DNA of 64,000 nt from Cupriavidus sp. YR651 (GCF_900101625.1 NZ_FMYZ01000007.1:310001-374000); one strand, 5' to 3'; numbered from the stretch's first letter, positions 53,922-61,934 are shown. The notes: generated by a model not told the origin, from the sequence alone. Made by a program: numbers and translations.

Positions 53922-54173
53922 TCAGGCAGCGGCCTTGGAGGCTTGCTTGACCAGGCGGGCAACGGTCGGCGACAGTTGAGCGCCAACGCCTTGCCAGTAG
54001 GTCAGGCGGTCCTGCACAACGCGCAGACCTTCTTCCTTGCCCGAAGCCAGCGGGTTGTAGAAGCCAATACGTTCGATGAAACGGCCATCGCGACGGTTGC
54101 GCGAATCGGTAGCAACGATATTGAAGAACGGGCGCTTCTTGCTGCCGCCGCGAGCCAGACGGATTACGACCAT
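53922..54173 (-). CDS. rpsP: 30S ribosomal protein S16
   Basis: 83-aa bS16. Conserved MVVIRLARGGSKKRPFFNIVATDSRNRRDGRFIERIGFYNP. The ATG at 54173 is used; an upstream frame is leader. First gene of rpsP-rimM-trmD-rplS. Confidence 0.98.
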   Translation of the reverse strand: MVVIRLARGGSKKRPFFNIVATDSRNRRDGRFIERIGFYNPLASGKEEGLRVVQDRLTYWQGVGAQLSPTVARLVKQASKAAA

Positions 54174-54351
54174 GGGGTTATTCCTCGAAAAAACGGGGGG
54201 TGTGCGAACACGAAACGCAAGAGTATAGCCCAATTCCCGAGCCCCAACAAACACTTAGGCCCTTCCCGCGACGCGCCCTCCAGCCTGTGCGCTGTTGACG
54301 CAACACGCGGGGCGGGGCATCGTGGCAAAAACCCCGACGAGCGAGGCTGTC

Positions 54352-55482
54352 ATGCGCCCCAATCCGCACCCCGGAAACGCCGTCCGTGCCGTCGCGGCAC
54401 TTGGCCTTGCCTGGTCGATCCTGTCGGCGCCGCCCGCGCGGGCGGCCTTGCCGCTCGACCAGATCCGCCTGCCCGCAGGCTTCCGCATCGAAGTCCTGAG
54501 CGACGATGTGCCCGGCGCGCGCGGGATGACATTCTCGCCCGCCGGCACGCTGTTCGTGGGCAGCCGCGGCGAGGGCAAAGTGTACGCGCTGCCTTCGCCG
54601 CTGGCGCCAAACCCGAAGGTACGTGTCATTGCATCGGGCCTGACAATGCCGGTGGGCGTCGCCTTTCGCGACGGCGCGATCTACGCATCGTCGACCTCGC
54701 GCATCGTCCGCCTCGACAACATCGACGCCCAACTGGACAAGCCTCCCAAACCGGTGACGGTCACCGACCGCTTTCCGACGGAAACCCATCACGGCTGGAA
54801 ATTCATCGCCTTCGGCCCGGACGGCTATCTCTACATACCGGTCGGCGCGCCCTGCAATATCTGCGCACCCGACGAGAATCGCTACGCCAACATCATGAAG
54901 ATGAAGCCCGATGGCTCCGACCTTCAGGTGGTGGCGCGCGGCGTACGCAACACCGTGGGGTTCGACTGGCATCCTGCGACGCATGAACTCTGGTTCACCG
55001 ACAACGGCCGCGACTGGCTGGGCGATGACCAGCCCGATGACGAGCTCAACCGCGCCACCCGCACCGGCGAACACTTCGGCTACCCCTACTGCCACGCCGG
55101 CACCATCGCCGACCCCGAATTCGGCAAGCAACACCCTTGCTCTGCATTCGTCGCGCCGGTGGCGAAGCTCGGGGCGCACGTGGCGGCGCTTGGCATGCGC
55201 TTCTACACCGGCAAGCAGTTTCCCGCCGAATACCGGACAAACAACGTCTTTATCGCAGAGCATGGGAGCTGGAATCGAACCGAGCGCAGCGGCTACCGGA
55301 TCGTGCGCGTGGTGCTGGACGAGAATGGCCGCGCCGTGCGCCAGGAGGTCTTTGCCGAAGGCTGGCTGCAAGGCGGCAAGCCATGGGGGCGGCCCGCCGA
55401 TGTCCAGGTCGCGCCCGACGGCTCGCTGTTGGTCAGCGACGACATGGCCGGCGTCATTTACCGCATCCGCTACGCCCCTTGA
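54352..55482 (+). CDS. PQQ-dependent sugar dehydrogenase-like (sorbosone dehydrogenase type) secreted protein
   Basis: 376-aa six-bladed beta-propeller of the soluble glucose/sorbosone dehydrogenase family. Signal peptide with cleavage after A31 (APPARA-ALP). Motifs IRLPAGFRIEVLSDDVPGARGM, HHGWKFIAFGPDGYLYIPVGAPCN, GVRNTVGFDWHPATHELWFTDNGRDWLGDD and AEHGSWNRTERSGYR are typical. The family binds PQQ, but many members have no proven activity. The ATG at 54352 is chosen because it starts the signal peptide directly. Confidence 0.88.
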   Translation: MRPNPHPGNAVRAVAALGLAWSILSAPPARAALPLDQIRLPAGFRIEVLSDDVPGARGMTFSPAGTLFVGSRGEGKVYALPSPLAPNPKVRVIASGLTMPVGVAFRDGAIYASSTSRIVRLDNIDAQLDKPPKPVTVTDRFPTETHHGWKFIAFGPDGYLYIPVGAPCNICAPDENRYANIMKMKPDGSDLQVVARGVRNTVGFDWHPATHELWFTDNGRDWLGDDQPDDELNRATRTGEHFGYPYCHAGTIADPEFGKQHPCSAFVAPVAKLGAHVAALGMRFYTGKQFPAEYRTNNVFIAEHGSWNRTERSGYRIVRVVLDENGRAVRQEVFAEGWLQGGKPWGRPADVQVAPDGSLLVSDDMAGVIYRIRYAP

Positions 55483-55667
55483 ACAGCGCCGCAAAACCGC
55501 GCCAGTCCGTGCAGCGCATGGCGATTCAGGGAACGCCGGAAGCATGGCAAAAAAGGCGAAACAATCCGTTACACCGGTAACGGGATTCGCATAGGCGATC
55601 ACAAAGCCCCTGCGTACCATGAACCCATTCCTGACTCTTTCCCCCTTCCAGGATCTTGGGATCTCGC

Positions 55668-56075
55668 ATGCTTACCCGCCCCCACCTGCGCCTTCTGGTG
55701 GCTGGTATTCTGGCCGCATCCGGCCTGATTGGCAGCATTGCCACCGGCCATGCACAAGTCGCTTTCTGGCAACACGCGCGCTCCGATGCCTCGGTGCGCA
55801 TGAGTCGTGCGACCGGCGGCTGGGAAATGGCGAGTGTGCGTGCAGAAAGCCGCGACCATGTGCGCGCGCAGATCGAGCGGATGGAAGCTCGTGCGCGAAA
55901 CGATGACCGGCTGAGTGGACGGCCCGCCGGCGCCCCGGTCCGTGACGATGATCGCACGGTGCGTCAGCCGCAGGATCGCGGCGGCCAGACCGATGCCACA
56001 TTGCGCAGCAGTGACATGCGACCGACCAATGCCGGCCCCGGCTGGCAGGCACGTGGCCGTGACGGCGGCCGCTGA
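55668..56075 (+). CDS. secreted hypothetical protein
   Basis: 135 aa with a signal peptide (MLTRPHLRLLVAGILAASGLIGSIATGHA, cleavage after residue 29). The mature part is hydrophilic and rich in Arg, Asp and Gln (RAQIERMEARARNDDRLSGR) and probably disordered. No family recognised. Followed by a good terminator. Confidence 0.65.
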   Translation: MLTRPHLRLLVAGILAASGLIGSIATGHAQVAFWQHARSDASVRMSRATGGWEMASVRAESRDHVRAQIERMEARARNDDRLSGRPAGAPVRDDDRTVRQPQDRGGQTDATLRSSDMRPTNAGPGWQARGRDGGR

Positions 56076-56125
56076 AATCCGCCCCGCCAGCCACCTTCAT
56101 TCTCTACGCGTCACACGACATGATC

Positions 56126-56149
56126 ACGGCCGGAACTCCGGCCGTTTTT
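56126..56149 (+). terminator. intrinsic terminator
   Basis: ACGGCCGG/CCGGCCGT stem with AACT loop and T5 run after the secreted protein gene. Confidence 0.88.
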
Positions 56150-56341
56150 GCTTGTCTCTCAGGTTGTGCGTGCCGCCTTGCGGCGTCGCACAGGCTGCCG
56201 CCCGGCGCTGTCCGGGGTCCAACAGCGTGCCGTCGTTGCGCAGACGGCAATCGACCTGACCTGCCTCTGCCCGGTACCCACTGCTCCGACTCCACTGTCG
56301 GGCGCGGCCTCCACAAGAACAAAGACTTGTCGAGGTTCATC

Positions 56342-56491
56342 ATGCCACCCCTCCTGACCGACCTGGCCCGGCACTCGGGACAGTTGTCGCTGTCTGTCAT
56401 CTTCATGTTGTTGCTCACGCTGGTGCTCTACGGCGAAACCCATATCGCCACCACCCTCTCAGGCCTGCTGGCCGGTATCTGGCCGTCCTGA
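56342..56491 (+). CDS. small membrane protein (49 aa)
   Basis: Small open frame MPPLLTDLARHSGQLSLSVIFMLLLTLVLYGETHIATTLSGLLAGIWPS with one strong hydrophobic helix (LSLSVIFMLLLTLVLYG). A weak CGAGG lies upstream of the ATG. No family recognised. It could be a real small inner-membrane protein; support is the hydrophobic pattern and the otherwise empty gap. Confidence 0.45.
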   Translation: MPPLLTDLARHSGQLSLSVIFMLLLTLVLYGETHIATTLSGLLAGIWPS

Positions 56492-56589
56492 CGGTCTCCG
56501 GACCCTGCGCGGGGCGGCGTACAATGTGCGCCGATGCCGTCGGCATCCACCGGTTCCCTCCGATCTATCCTGTCGATTGCCAGCCCACG

Positions 56590-57081
56590 ATGCCAGCCGC
56601 CAGCCAAGCCCCCGCCCTTGCCAAAGAATCCGCCCGCCCTGCCAGCGGCAAATCGAAGCTGATCACCGTCGCGCTCGCCTTTCTGTTCGGCAGCCTCGGT
56701 GTGCATCGTTTTTACCTGAAAGGCCTTGGCGACAAATTTGGCTGGGCCCATCTGCTGGGGACATTGGCCGGTGCGATCGGCATTGCCTCGCTCGTCACCG
56801 GCGCAGGCAGCACGGCGCTGAACTGGACCTTCGCGGTCGTCGGCGGTACCTCGCTGATCAGCGCGTTCCTCACCGCGATCGTCTTCGGCCTGCGGCCTGA
56901 TGACAGATGGGACGCGCGTTATAACCCGCACGGCAAACCCACCCGCTCGGGCTGGCCAGTCGTGATCCTGGTCATCCTGTCGCTGCTGATTGGCACCGGC
57001 CTGCTGATGGCAGGCCTGGCCATCAGCTTCCAGACGTTCTTCGAATCGCAGGTCGAGGCCGCCAAGGCCCTTTCACAGTAA
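56590..57081 (+). CDS. TM2 domain-containing membrane protein
   Basis: 163-aa protein with an N-terminal Ala/Pro/Ser-rich segment and then the TM2 pattern KSKLITVALAFLFGSLGVHRFYLKGLGDKFGWAHLLG, followed by two further hydrophobic segments (TFAVVGGTSLISAFLTAIVFG; VVILVILSLLIGTGLLMAGLA). Function unknown. A start at 56524 would add 22 residues. A TACAAT hexamer at 56520-56525 sits just upstream. Confidence 0.85.
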   Translation: MPAASQAPALAKESARPASGKSKLITVALAFLFGSLGVHRFYLKGLGDKFGWAHLLGTLAGAIGIASLVTGAGSTALNWTFAVVGGTSLISAFLTAIVFGLRPDDRWDARYNPHGKPTRSGWPVVILVILSLLIGTGLLMAGLAISFQTFFESQVEAAKALSQ

Positions 57082-57126
57082 CCTCGCAGTCACTCGGCCC
57101 CGCTCACGCCCGCGAACGCATCGCCG

Positions 57127-58065
57127 ATGCACTTCGACCTGCTCGATATCGCGGTCTTCGTGCGCGCGGCCGCCCTGGGCAATCTCTCCGCCGCCGCACG
57201 CGACCTGGCACTCTCGACGTCCACCGCCAGCGCACGTCTGGGCAGGCTCGAAGCACAGCTCGGCACTCGCCTCCTGCACCGGACCACGCGCCGGCTTTCG
57301 CTCACGGGTGACGGCGAGCGCTTCCTCGAGCACGCCGAACAGCTGCTGGCAACCGCCGACCTGGCCGCCCAATCCGTGGGCCGTGGCGCGGACGCCCCAT
57401 ACGGCCAGCTGCGCGTCACCGCCCCGGCATCGTTTGGCCGCCAGCATGTCTCGCCGGCGATTCCCGCGTTCCTGGCTACCTACCCCGGCATCACACTCGA
57501 TCTTCGCCTGACCGACCAGGTCGTGGGGCTGGTCGATGCCGGCATCGACGTGGCGCTGCGGATGGGTGCCCTGCACGATTCCACACTTGTTGCGCGCCCG
57601 CTCGCGCCCAGTCACCGCGCGATCTGCGCCTCACCCGCCTATCTCGCCCGCCGCGGCACGCCACGTCACCCGGAAGACCTGCACCATCACAACTGCCTGG
57701 TGCTTGGCGACCAGGCCACCTGGCGCTTCGATACGCCGGTTGGCGAGACCGCCATTGCCGTGCGCGGCAACCTCCGCGTCGACAACGGCGAGGTCATCCG
57801 CGACGCCATCCTGGCGGGCATGGGCATCGCGCTCAAATCCACGTGGGACGTCGCCGGCCAGTTGCGCCGCGGCGAACTCGTCACCGTGCTTGACGAGTAT
57901 CCGGTGCTGCCAGTCGTCTCGATCTGGGCGGTGTATCCCAGCCGCCACCTGGTGCCTGCCAAGACGCGCGCCTTTGTGGACTTCTTTGCCGCGTATTTCG
58001 GATCGCCACCCTATTGGGATCGGGGAGACCCTCCTCCCGCCGTGCAAATCGCCCATACTGCTTAG
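57127..58065 (+). CDS. LysR-family transcriptional regulator
   Basis: 312-aa LTTR. N-terminal helix-turn-helix (LDIAVFVRAAALGNLSAAARDLALSTSTASARLGRLEAQLGTRLLHRTTRRLSLT), then an effector domain with LRVTAPASFGRQHVSPAIPAFLATYP and the CrgA-like pattern DVALRMGALHDSTLVARPLAPS. Target genes are unknown; the neighbours give no clue. Confidence 0.92.
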   Translation: MHFDLLDIAVFVRAAALGNLSAAARDLALSTSTASARLGRLEAQLGTRLLHRTTRRLSLTGDGERFLEHAEQLLATADLAAQSVGRGADAPYGQLRVTAPASFGRQHVSPAIPAFLATYPGITLDLRLTDQVVGLVDAGIDVALRMGALHDSTLVARPLAPSHRAICASPAYLARRGTPRHPEDLHHHNCLVLGDQATWRFDTPVGETAIAVRGNLRVDNGEVIRDAILAGMGIALKSTWDVAGQLRRGELVTVLDEYPVLPVVSIWAVYPSRHLVPAKTRAFVDFFAAYFGSPPYWDRGDPPPAVQIAHTA

Positions 58066-58094
58066 GTCCGAGCCCGATGGTCACGTGGCATTGC

Positions 58095-58108
58095 CCTGTC
58101 GTGACAGG
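58095..58108. promoter_or_regulatory. inverted repeat CCTGTC-GT-GACAGG
   Basis: Perfect 6-bp inverted repeat with 2-bp spacer, 8 bp before the ribosome binding site of the 58129 gene. Could be an operator. Confidence 0.4.
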
Positions 58109-58128
58109 ACGATGCAAAGGAGCTGCAG

Positions 58129-58374
58129 ATGGAACAGCCGAGCTATGAGGAAGGACGTCTGGCGGCAATCGCCGTCAGGCTGGCCATGTCGTCAGGCCTG
58201 CCGGTGGCCAGTGCAAAGGCGGCGCTGGAACTCGCATGCCGCATGATCGGCGACCAACAGGCCGATAGTGGCACTCAGAACAAGGAGCCTTGCGCATCGT
58301 CGGCCAACTTCGGCCGCCCGGTGGGCCTTGGGGGCGGTTTGAAGCGCGACGTGTCGAGTTCGAACCGGTTATAG
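58129..58374 (+). CDS. hypothetical small protein overlapping the rSAM remnant
   Basis: 81-aa open frame preceded by an excellent AAAGGAG at 6-nt spacing. The first 45 residues look protein-like (a helix rich in Ala/Leu: EGRLAAIAVRLAMSSGLPVASAKAALELACRMIG). The last 33 codons overlap the convergent radical SAM gene end by 100 nt and read as a shadow of it. Unknown function. Confidence 0.5.
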   Translation: MEQPSYEEGRLAAIAVRLAMSSGLPVASAKAALELACRMIGDQQADSGTQNKEPCASSANFGRPVGLGGGLKRDVSSSNRL

Positions 58375-59138
58375 CGATAGCCGAGCCGGTCCGCCAGCTT
58401 GTAGAAACGCTGCCGCATCAGATCCGCCCAGATACCCGTGCCGCGCATGCGCGAGGCGTAGTCGGCGTCATAGTCCTTGCCGCCCCGCATCTCGCGCACG
58501 CGGTTCATCACCCGCTCGGCACGGTCGGGGAAATGCGTCTGCAGCCATTCCTGGAACAGCGGGCGCACTTCCCACGGCAGGCGCAACACGATGTAGTTCG
58601 CATACACCGCACCGGCTTCGCGTGCGGCTTCCAGCACCCGCTCGATGTCGGGTTCCGTAATGAAAGGGATGACCGGTGCCACGCTGACCCCAACCGGGAT
58701 GCCCGCGTCCGTCAGCGTCCGGATCGTGCGCAGGCGGCGGGCGGGCGTGGCGGCGCGCGGTTCCAGCGTGCGGGCGATGCTGGCATCGAGCGTGGTGATC
58801 GTGACTGCGGCCACGGCCAGGCGCTGGGCCGCCATCGGCGCCAGCAAATCGATATCGCGTTCGATCAGTGATGACTTGGTGATCAGGGCAACCGGGTGGT
58901 CGGTCTCGTGCAGGACTTCGAGGATGCCGCGCGTGATGCGCTGCTCACGTTCGATGGGCTGGTAGGCGTCGGTGTTGACGCCCAGCGCGATGATCTCGCA
59001 CCGATAGGAGGGCCGCGCCAGGGTCTCGCGCAATCGCTCGGCTGCATTGGTCTTGGCATACAGCTTCGTCTCGAAATCCAGGCCTGGCGACAGGTCGAGA
59101 TACGCGTGCGTCGGCCGCGCGAAGCAGTAGATACAGCC
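58275..59138 (-). pseudogene. 5'-truncated PA0069-type radical SAM gene (native copy)
   Basis: C-terminal ~287 codons of a COG1533 (SplB-like) radical SAM protein, high GC like its surroundings. Homology with the intact copy at 59301 runs from GCIYCFARPTHAYLDLSPGLDFETKL to the shared C-terminal end (QGSLF). Immediately upstream of that GGC-TGT the reading frame hits a stop, and the expected N-terminal ~80 residues are missing, including the first cysteine of C-x3-C-x2-C. Without that cysteine the cluster cannot form. A TTG at 59033 could start a shorter product. I interpret this as a native gene cut by island insertion at about 59139. Confidence 0.85.
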
Positions 59139-59170
59139 AATGTCTATGGTCCGTCATTTTGTTCACGTTA

Positions 59171-59195
59171 GTTGATAAGTCTCTGAGCTATCAAC
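59171..59195. repeat. inverted repeat near the island boundary
   Basis: GTTGATA (59171-59177) and TATCAAC (59189-59195) form a perfect 7-bp inverted repeat with an 11-nt spacer, about 32 bp inside the presumed junction. Possible recombinase arm site. Confidence 0.45.
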
Positions 59196-59239
59196 CTTTC
59201 CAGGCGCTTCTTCTATGCGCGTGTTCCGAAAAACGAAAG

Positions 59240-59275
59240 TTGTCATCCACCGCCCAATACTGTATATATATACAG
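59240..59275 (+). promoter_or_regulatory. LexA (SOS) box with overlapping sigma70-like promoter
   Basis: CTGTATATATATACAG (59260-59275) is an exact match to the LexA consensus CTGT-N8-ACAG with the ideal alternating AT core. A -35 TTGTCA (59240-59245) and a -10 TATATA (59263-59268) at 17-bp spacing put the -10 inside the box, so LexA would block RNA polymerase. The box ends 25 bp before the ATG of the radical SAM gene at 59301. Confidence 0.85.
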
Positions 59276-59300
59276 TGAATTGAAGCTGGAAGGAGCGCTC

Positions 59301-60386
59301 ATGACGTCACTTCGCCCAGGACTCCGCAAGGGCCGAGGCGCACTGACCAACGTGGAATCTAGATTCGACGATTGGGGTAGATTGCCTGATGACGATGCCC
59401 TCGCAGCCATTTTGGAGCTTGAGGGTGAACGCCCCGCGCGCAAAACAACTGTAGCATTTGAAGACGCGAAATCAATTATTTCGCGGAACCAATCGCCTGA
59501 CGTCCCGTTCGACCAATCGATTAATGCATATCGTGGATGTGAACACGGTTGCTCATATTGTTTTGCTCGCCCCACGCATGCGTATTTAGGACTTTCTCCC
59601 GGCCTTGATTTTGAGACCAAGCTCACCGCAAAACCAAATGCCGCTACACTTCTCGAAAAAGAGCTTTCGAAACGAACCTATATACCCAGCGTAATTGCTC
59701 TCGGGACCAATACCGACCCATACCAGCCGATTGAGCGAGAGCATCAGCTGACGCGCAAAATCCTTGGCGTCCTGGAGGCGTTCAATCACCCCGTCGCAAT
59801 TACCACCAAGTCGCATCTCGTGACACGCGACATCGACATCCTTTCGCGGATGGCCGAGAAGGGGCTTTCTCGCGTCTATCTCTCTATCACCACGCTAGAC
59901 GCAGAGCTTGCACGGAAGATGGAGCCCCGCGCCAGCACCCCACCAAAACGAGTGGAGGCGATTCGCATGTTGACTGCCGCCGGAATACCCACCGGCGTAT
60001 TGGCAGCCCCGATGATTCCCGCGCTCAACGATTATGAGCTGGAGAACATCCTAACGGCGTCGGCAAATGCTGGCGCGACCGCTGCTGCCTACGTCTTGCT
60101 TCGACTTCCGCTGGAGGTCCACGACATCTTCATCAATTGGCTGGAGCAGCATTACCCGGGTCGCAAAAACCATGTCCTCAGTATTATTGAGAACATGAGG
60201 GAGGGAAAGCATTACGACGCCGAGTTCGGACGGAGGATGCGGGGCACGGGCATTTTCGCAGAGCTGATTACTAAGCGATTTGAGCTCGCGTGCAAGAGGC
60301 TCGGCCTCAACCAGGAACGCAAGAAGCTGCGAACCGACCTATTCTGCGTACGGGTTAAACCATCTCCGCAGGGAAGCCTATTTTAG
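59301..60386 (+). CDS. intact PA0069-type (COG1533, SplB-like) radical SAM protein, island copy
   Basis: 361-aa radical SAM protein related to spore photoproduct lyase. Cluster motif C80-EHG-C84-SY-C87 intact, followed by FARPTHAYLGLSPGLDFETKL, TNTDPYQPIERE and MRGTGIFAELITKRFELA. It has the full N-terminal region that the native copy at 58275 lacks, and by eye the two share about half of their residues in the overlapping part. Base composition is clearly AT-richer than the flanking chromosome, indicating transfer. The ATG has AAGGAG 5 nt upstream, and a LexA box lies in the promoter. The reaction is unknown; SOS control and the SplB relation suggest a DNA-damage role, which is inference. Confidence 0.9.
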   Translation: MTSLRPGLRKGRGALTNVESRFDDWGRLPDDDALAAILELEGERPARKTTVAFEDAKSIISRNQSPDVPFDQSINAYRGCEHGCSYCFARPTHAYLGLSPGLDFETKLTAKPNAATLLEKELSKRTYIPSVIALGTNTDPYQPIEREHQLTRKILGVLEAFNHPVAITTKSHLVTRDIDILSRMAEKGLSRVYLSITTLDAELARKMEPRASTPPKRVEAIRMLTAAGIPTGVLAAPMIPALNDYELENILTASANAGATAAAYVLLRLPLEVHDIFINWLEQHYPGRKNHVLSIIENMREGKHYDAEFGRRMRGTGIFAELITKRFELACKRLGLNQERKKLRTDLFCVRVKPSPQGSLF

Positions 60387-60501
60387 ACAGCCACCATACT
60401 TAGCGATTTTTCTTGCTCAACTTTGCGCCAGAAGGTCTGCTACTTCAACGTCTAAGTGCATCGCCATCCAGAACCAAGAACGGAGTGTCGAGACATGCAG
60501 A

Positions 60502-60566
60502 CCTGTGGATATCCTGTGAATAAGCAGTGGACAACCTGTGAATAGTCGAGGCAGCCCTTATCCATG
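60502..60566. repeat. tandem 11-bp DnaA-box-like array
   Basis: Four head-to-tail 11-bp units with cores TGTGGATAT (60504), TGTGAATAA (60515), AGTGGACAA (60526) and TGTGAATAG (60537). The second is a perfect reverse-strand match to TTWTNCACA, the first and fourth have one mismatch, the third two. An opposite-facing TTATCCATG follows at 60558. The spacing of one helical turn puts all boxes on one face, as in replication origins or initiator iterons. Confidence 0.65.
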
Positions 60567-60760
60567 AGTTGTCGACTAGTTTGCGCAAGGTCGACCAAGC
60601 TGCCGCCAGGCGATCGAAGGAAAGTGGAGTGGCCAGCGAGAGCATGAATCCTCCATCACGCGATTGCTCGCTCCCTGAAACGTGTCTTATGACGCACAAA
60701 TATACGCGTCGCAGCGCGATTGACACCAAATAACATGATCCGCCACCAAAAGTATTACTA

Positions 60761-60789
60761 TTGACACCTGAATAATGGCGGAGCACAAT
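60761..60789 (+). promoter_or_regulatory. candidate sigma70 promoter for the 60949 gene
   Basis: Perfect -35 TTGACA (60761-60766), 17-bp spacer, -10 CACAAT (60784-60789). A second TTGACA at 60720 begins a similar sequence block (ATTGACACC...AATAA) without a matching -10. Confidence 0.55.
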
Positions 60790-60948
60790 TCGCCCTGCCC
60801 AACAAGGGGCACTTGAGCTGTAACAACACTGCTGAACCGCTGTACCCCCCGTTACGCCTGCATAAGGCATCCACGTCGCGCCCGCTTAGGGTTTTCTATG
60901 AACAACGCCCCGCATAGGGGCTAAGCGATTTCATCGCAAGGATCCACC

Positions 60949-61338
60949 ATGAAAAAAGCTCGCCGTACCGCCCGCCAAACAGCACTCCTTCTCGCAATCA
61001 ATGCGAAGCTGTACGAAAACGAGCGCAATCGCCAAGTGACTCGATACCGGTTCGCATATGACACGCTGCGGAGGATTTCGAATCGGACAGCGCTGCGCGA
61101 GAGCTTCTTCGAAAAGCTCGAAGAAGAGCTCGAGGACCTCAATTGGCTGCTTATCCGGCTGGGGGAGCAGTTTGCAATCATCGCGCTGGACAAGGCCGAT
61201 TCGTGGGTCAAACTGAGCTCGAAGCGTCTGGGTGCGGACCCGGACAACAACTTCCTCGCCATGTCGGATGACGAACTTGAAGAGGCCCACGACAAGTTCT
61301 ATCCGGTGGCAGATGATTCGGAAACCGCAGACGACTAA
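60949..61338 (+). CDS. hypothetical island protein
   Basis: 129 aa. Basic N-terminus (MKKARRTARQTALLLAINAKLYENERNRQ), predicted mostly helical, then an acidic C-terminal third (DDELEEAHDKFYPVADDSETADD). The charge split could suit a nucleic-acid-binding or adaptor protein. No family recognised. AAGGA precedes the ATG and a hairpin follows the stop. The DnaA-box-like array lies 400 bp upstream. Confidence 0.65.
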   Translation: MKKARRTARQTALLLAINAKLYENERNRQVTRYRFAYDTLRRISNRTALRESFFEKLEEELEDLNWLLIRLGEQFAIIALDKADSWVKLSSKRLGADPDNNFLAMSDDELEEAHDKFYPVADDSETADD

Positions 61339-61350
61339 GCTTTAAACTCC

Positions 61351-61375
61351 GAGCCGGCTTACGCCGGCTCTGTTG
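61351..61375 (+). terminator. hairpin terminator after the 60949 gene
   Basis: Perfect 8-bp stem GAGCCGGC/GCCGGCTC with TTAC loop, followed by TGTTG. Confidence 0.65.
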
Positions 61376-61444
61376 CCCCAGCTGAAGCTAGCCTTGAGCG
61401 TTTGTTCACGGCCATGACAGGCCCCGCGCATCGAACGCGGATTA

Positions 61445-61768
61445 CTAAGATGCGCTGAAGGAGAATTGACACTCGACACACTGCAAGTTGTCGAGGACGT
61501 GGTCGTCGATGGCTTTTCCCGCTGTCGCTCCAGCTAGCGCGCCAGCTGCTCCCGCCGCGAGCGCTCCGAAGAGTCCACCTGCAGCAGCGCCAACTGCTGC
61601 GCCAACAGGCCCAGCCAGAAGTCCAACCGCGGCACCAACTTCAGCCCCGCCGGCAGCGCCTGCCCCGACTCCAGCTGCGCCCGCAGCGAATCCAAGCGCG
61701 CCACCAGTCTTCTGTCCCAGGTTCTTTTTTACAGTGTTGCCTCCACACTTTGGACACTTTTCGGCCAT
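61445..61768 (-). CDS. zinc-ribbon protein split by a glycine zipper
   Basis: 107 aa. C5-PK-C8-GG at the N-terminus and C97-VE-C100 at the C-terminus could make one four-cysteine zinc site. Between them residues 21-85 are almost only Gly, Ala, Val and Leu in GxxxG-like spacing (GGALGFAAGAAGVGAGAAGG and onward), a glycine-zipper membrane segment. Such segments occur in pore-forming or membrane-inserting small proteins. The ATG at 61768 starts the CPKCGG motif; a longer frame upstream adds non-conserved residues. Function unknown. Confidence 0.7.
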   Translation of the reverse strand: MAEKCPKCGGNTVKKNLGQKTGGALGFAAGAAGVGAGAAGGAEVGAAVGLLAGPVGAAVGAAAGGLFGALAAGAAGALAGATAGKAIDDHVLDNLQCVECQFSFSAS

Positions 61769-61934
61769 GACGTTTCCCGTAGATTTGATTGAGTGACACC
61801 AACCGACGTTGTATCGGACCAAGATGTGAGTTCTGAACCCTCACTTGTGGGGGAGCTGACGCAAGATTTCCTGGGCATGCTGACCTTGGCTAGGCGCTGT
61901 TCCAAGCCACCGTTGGTTAGAATCGGCTCATCCC

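Larger units (their letters stand above)
60387..60948. other. intergenic region of the island with DnaA-box array and promoter
   Basis: 562 bp without a credible gene (a 141-codon frame on the minus strand lacks a ribosome binding site and resembles nothing). It holds the DnaA-box-like array (60502-60545), two similar ATTGACACC elements (60719 and 60760) and an inverted pair CGCTTAG/CTAAGCG (60883-60889 with 60921-60927). Confidence 0.6.

Noticed and set aside
60445..60870. 141-codon minus-strand frame in the island gap
   Set aside because: No ribosome binding site, no motif, and it runs over the DnaA-box-like array and promoter elements.
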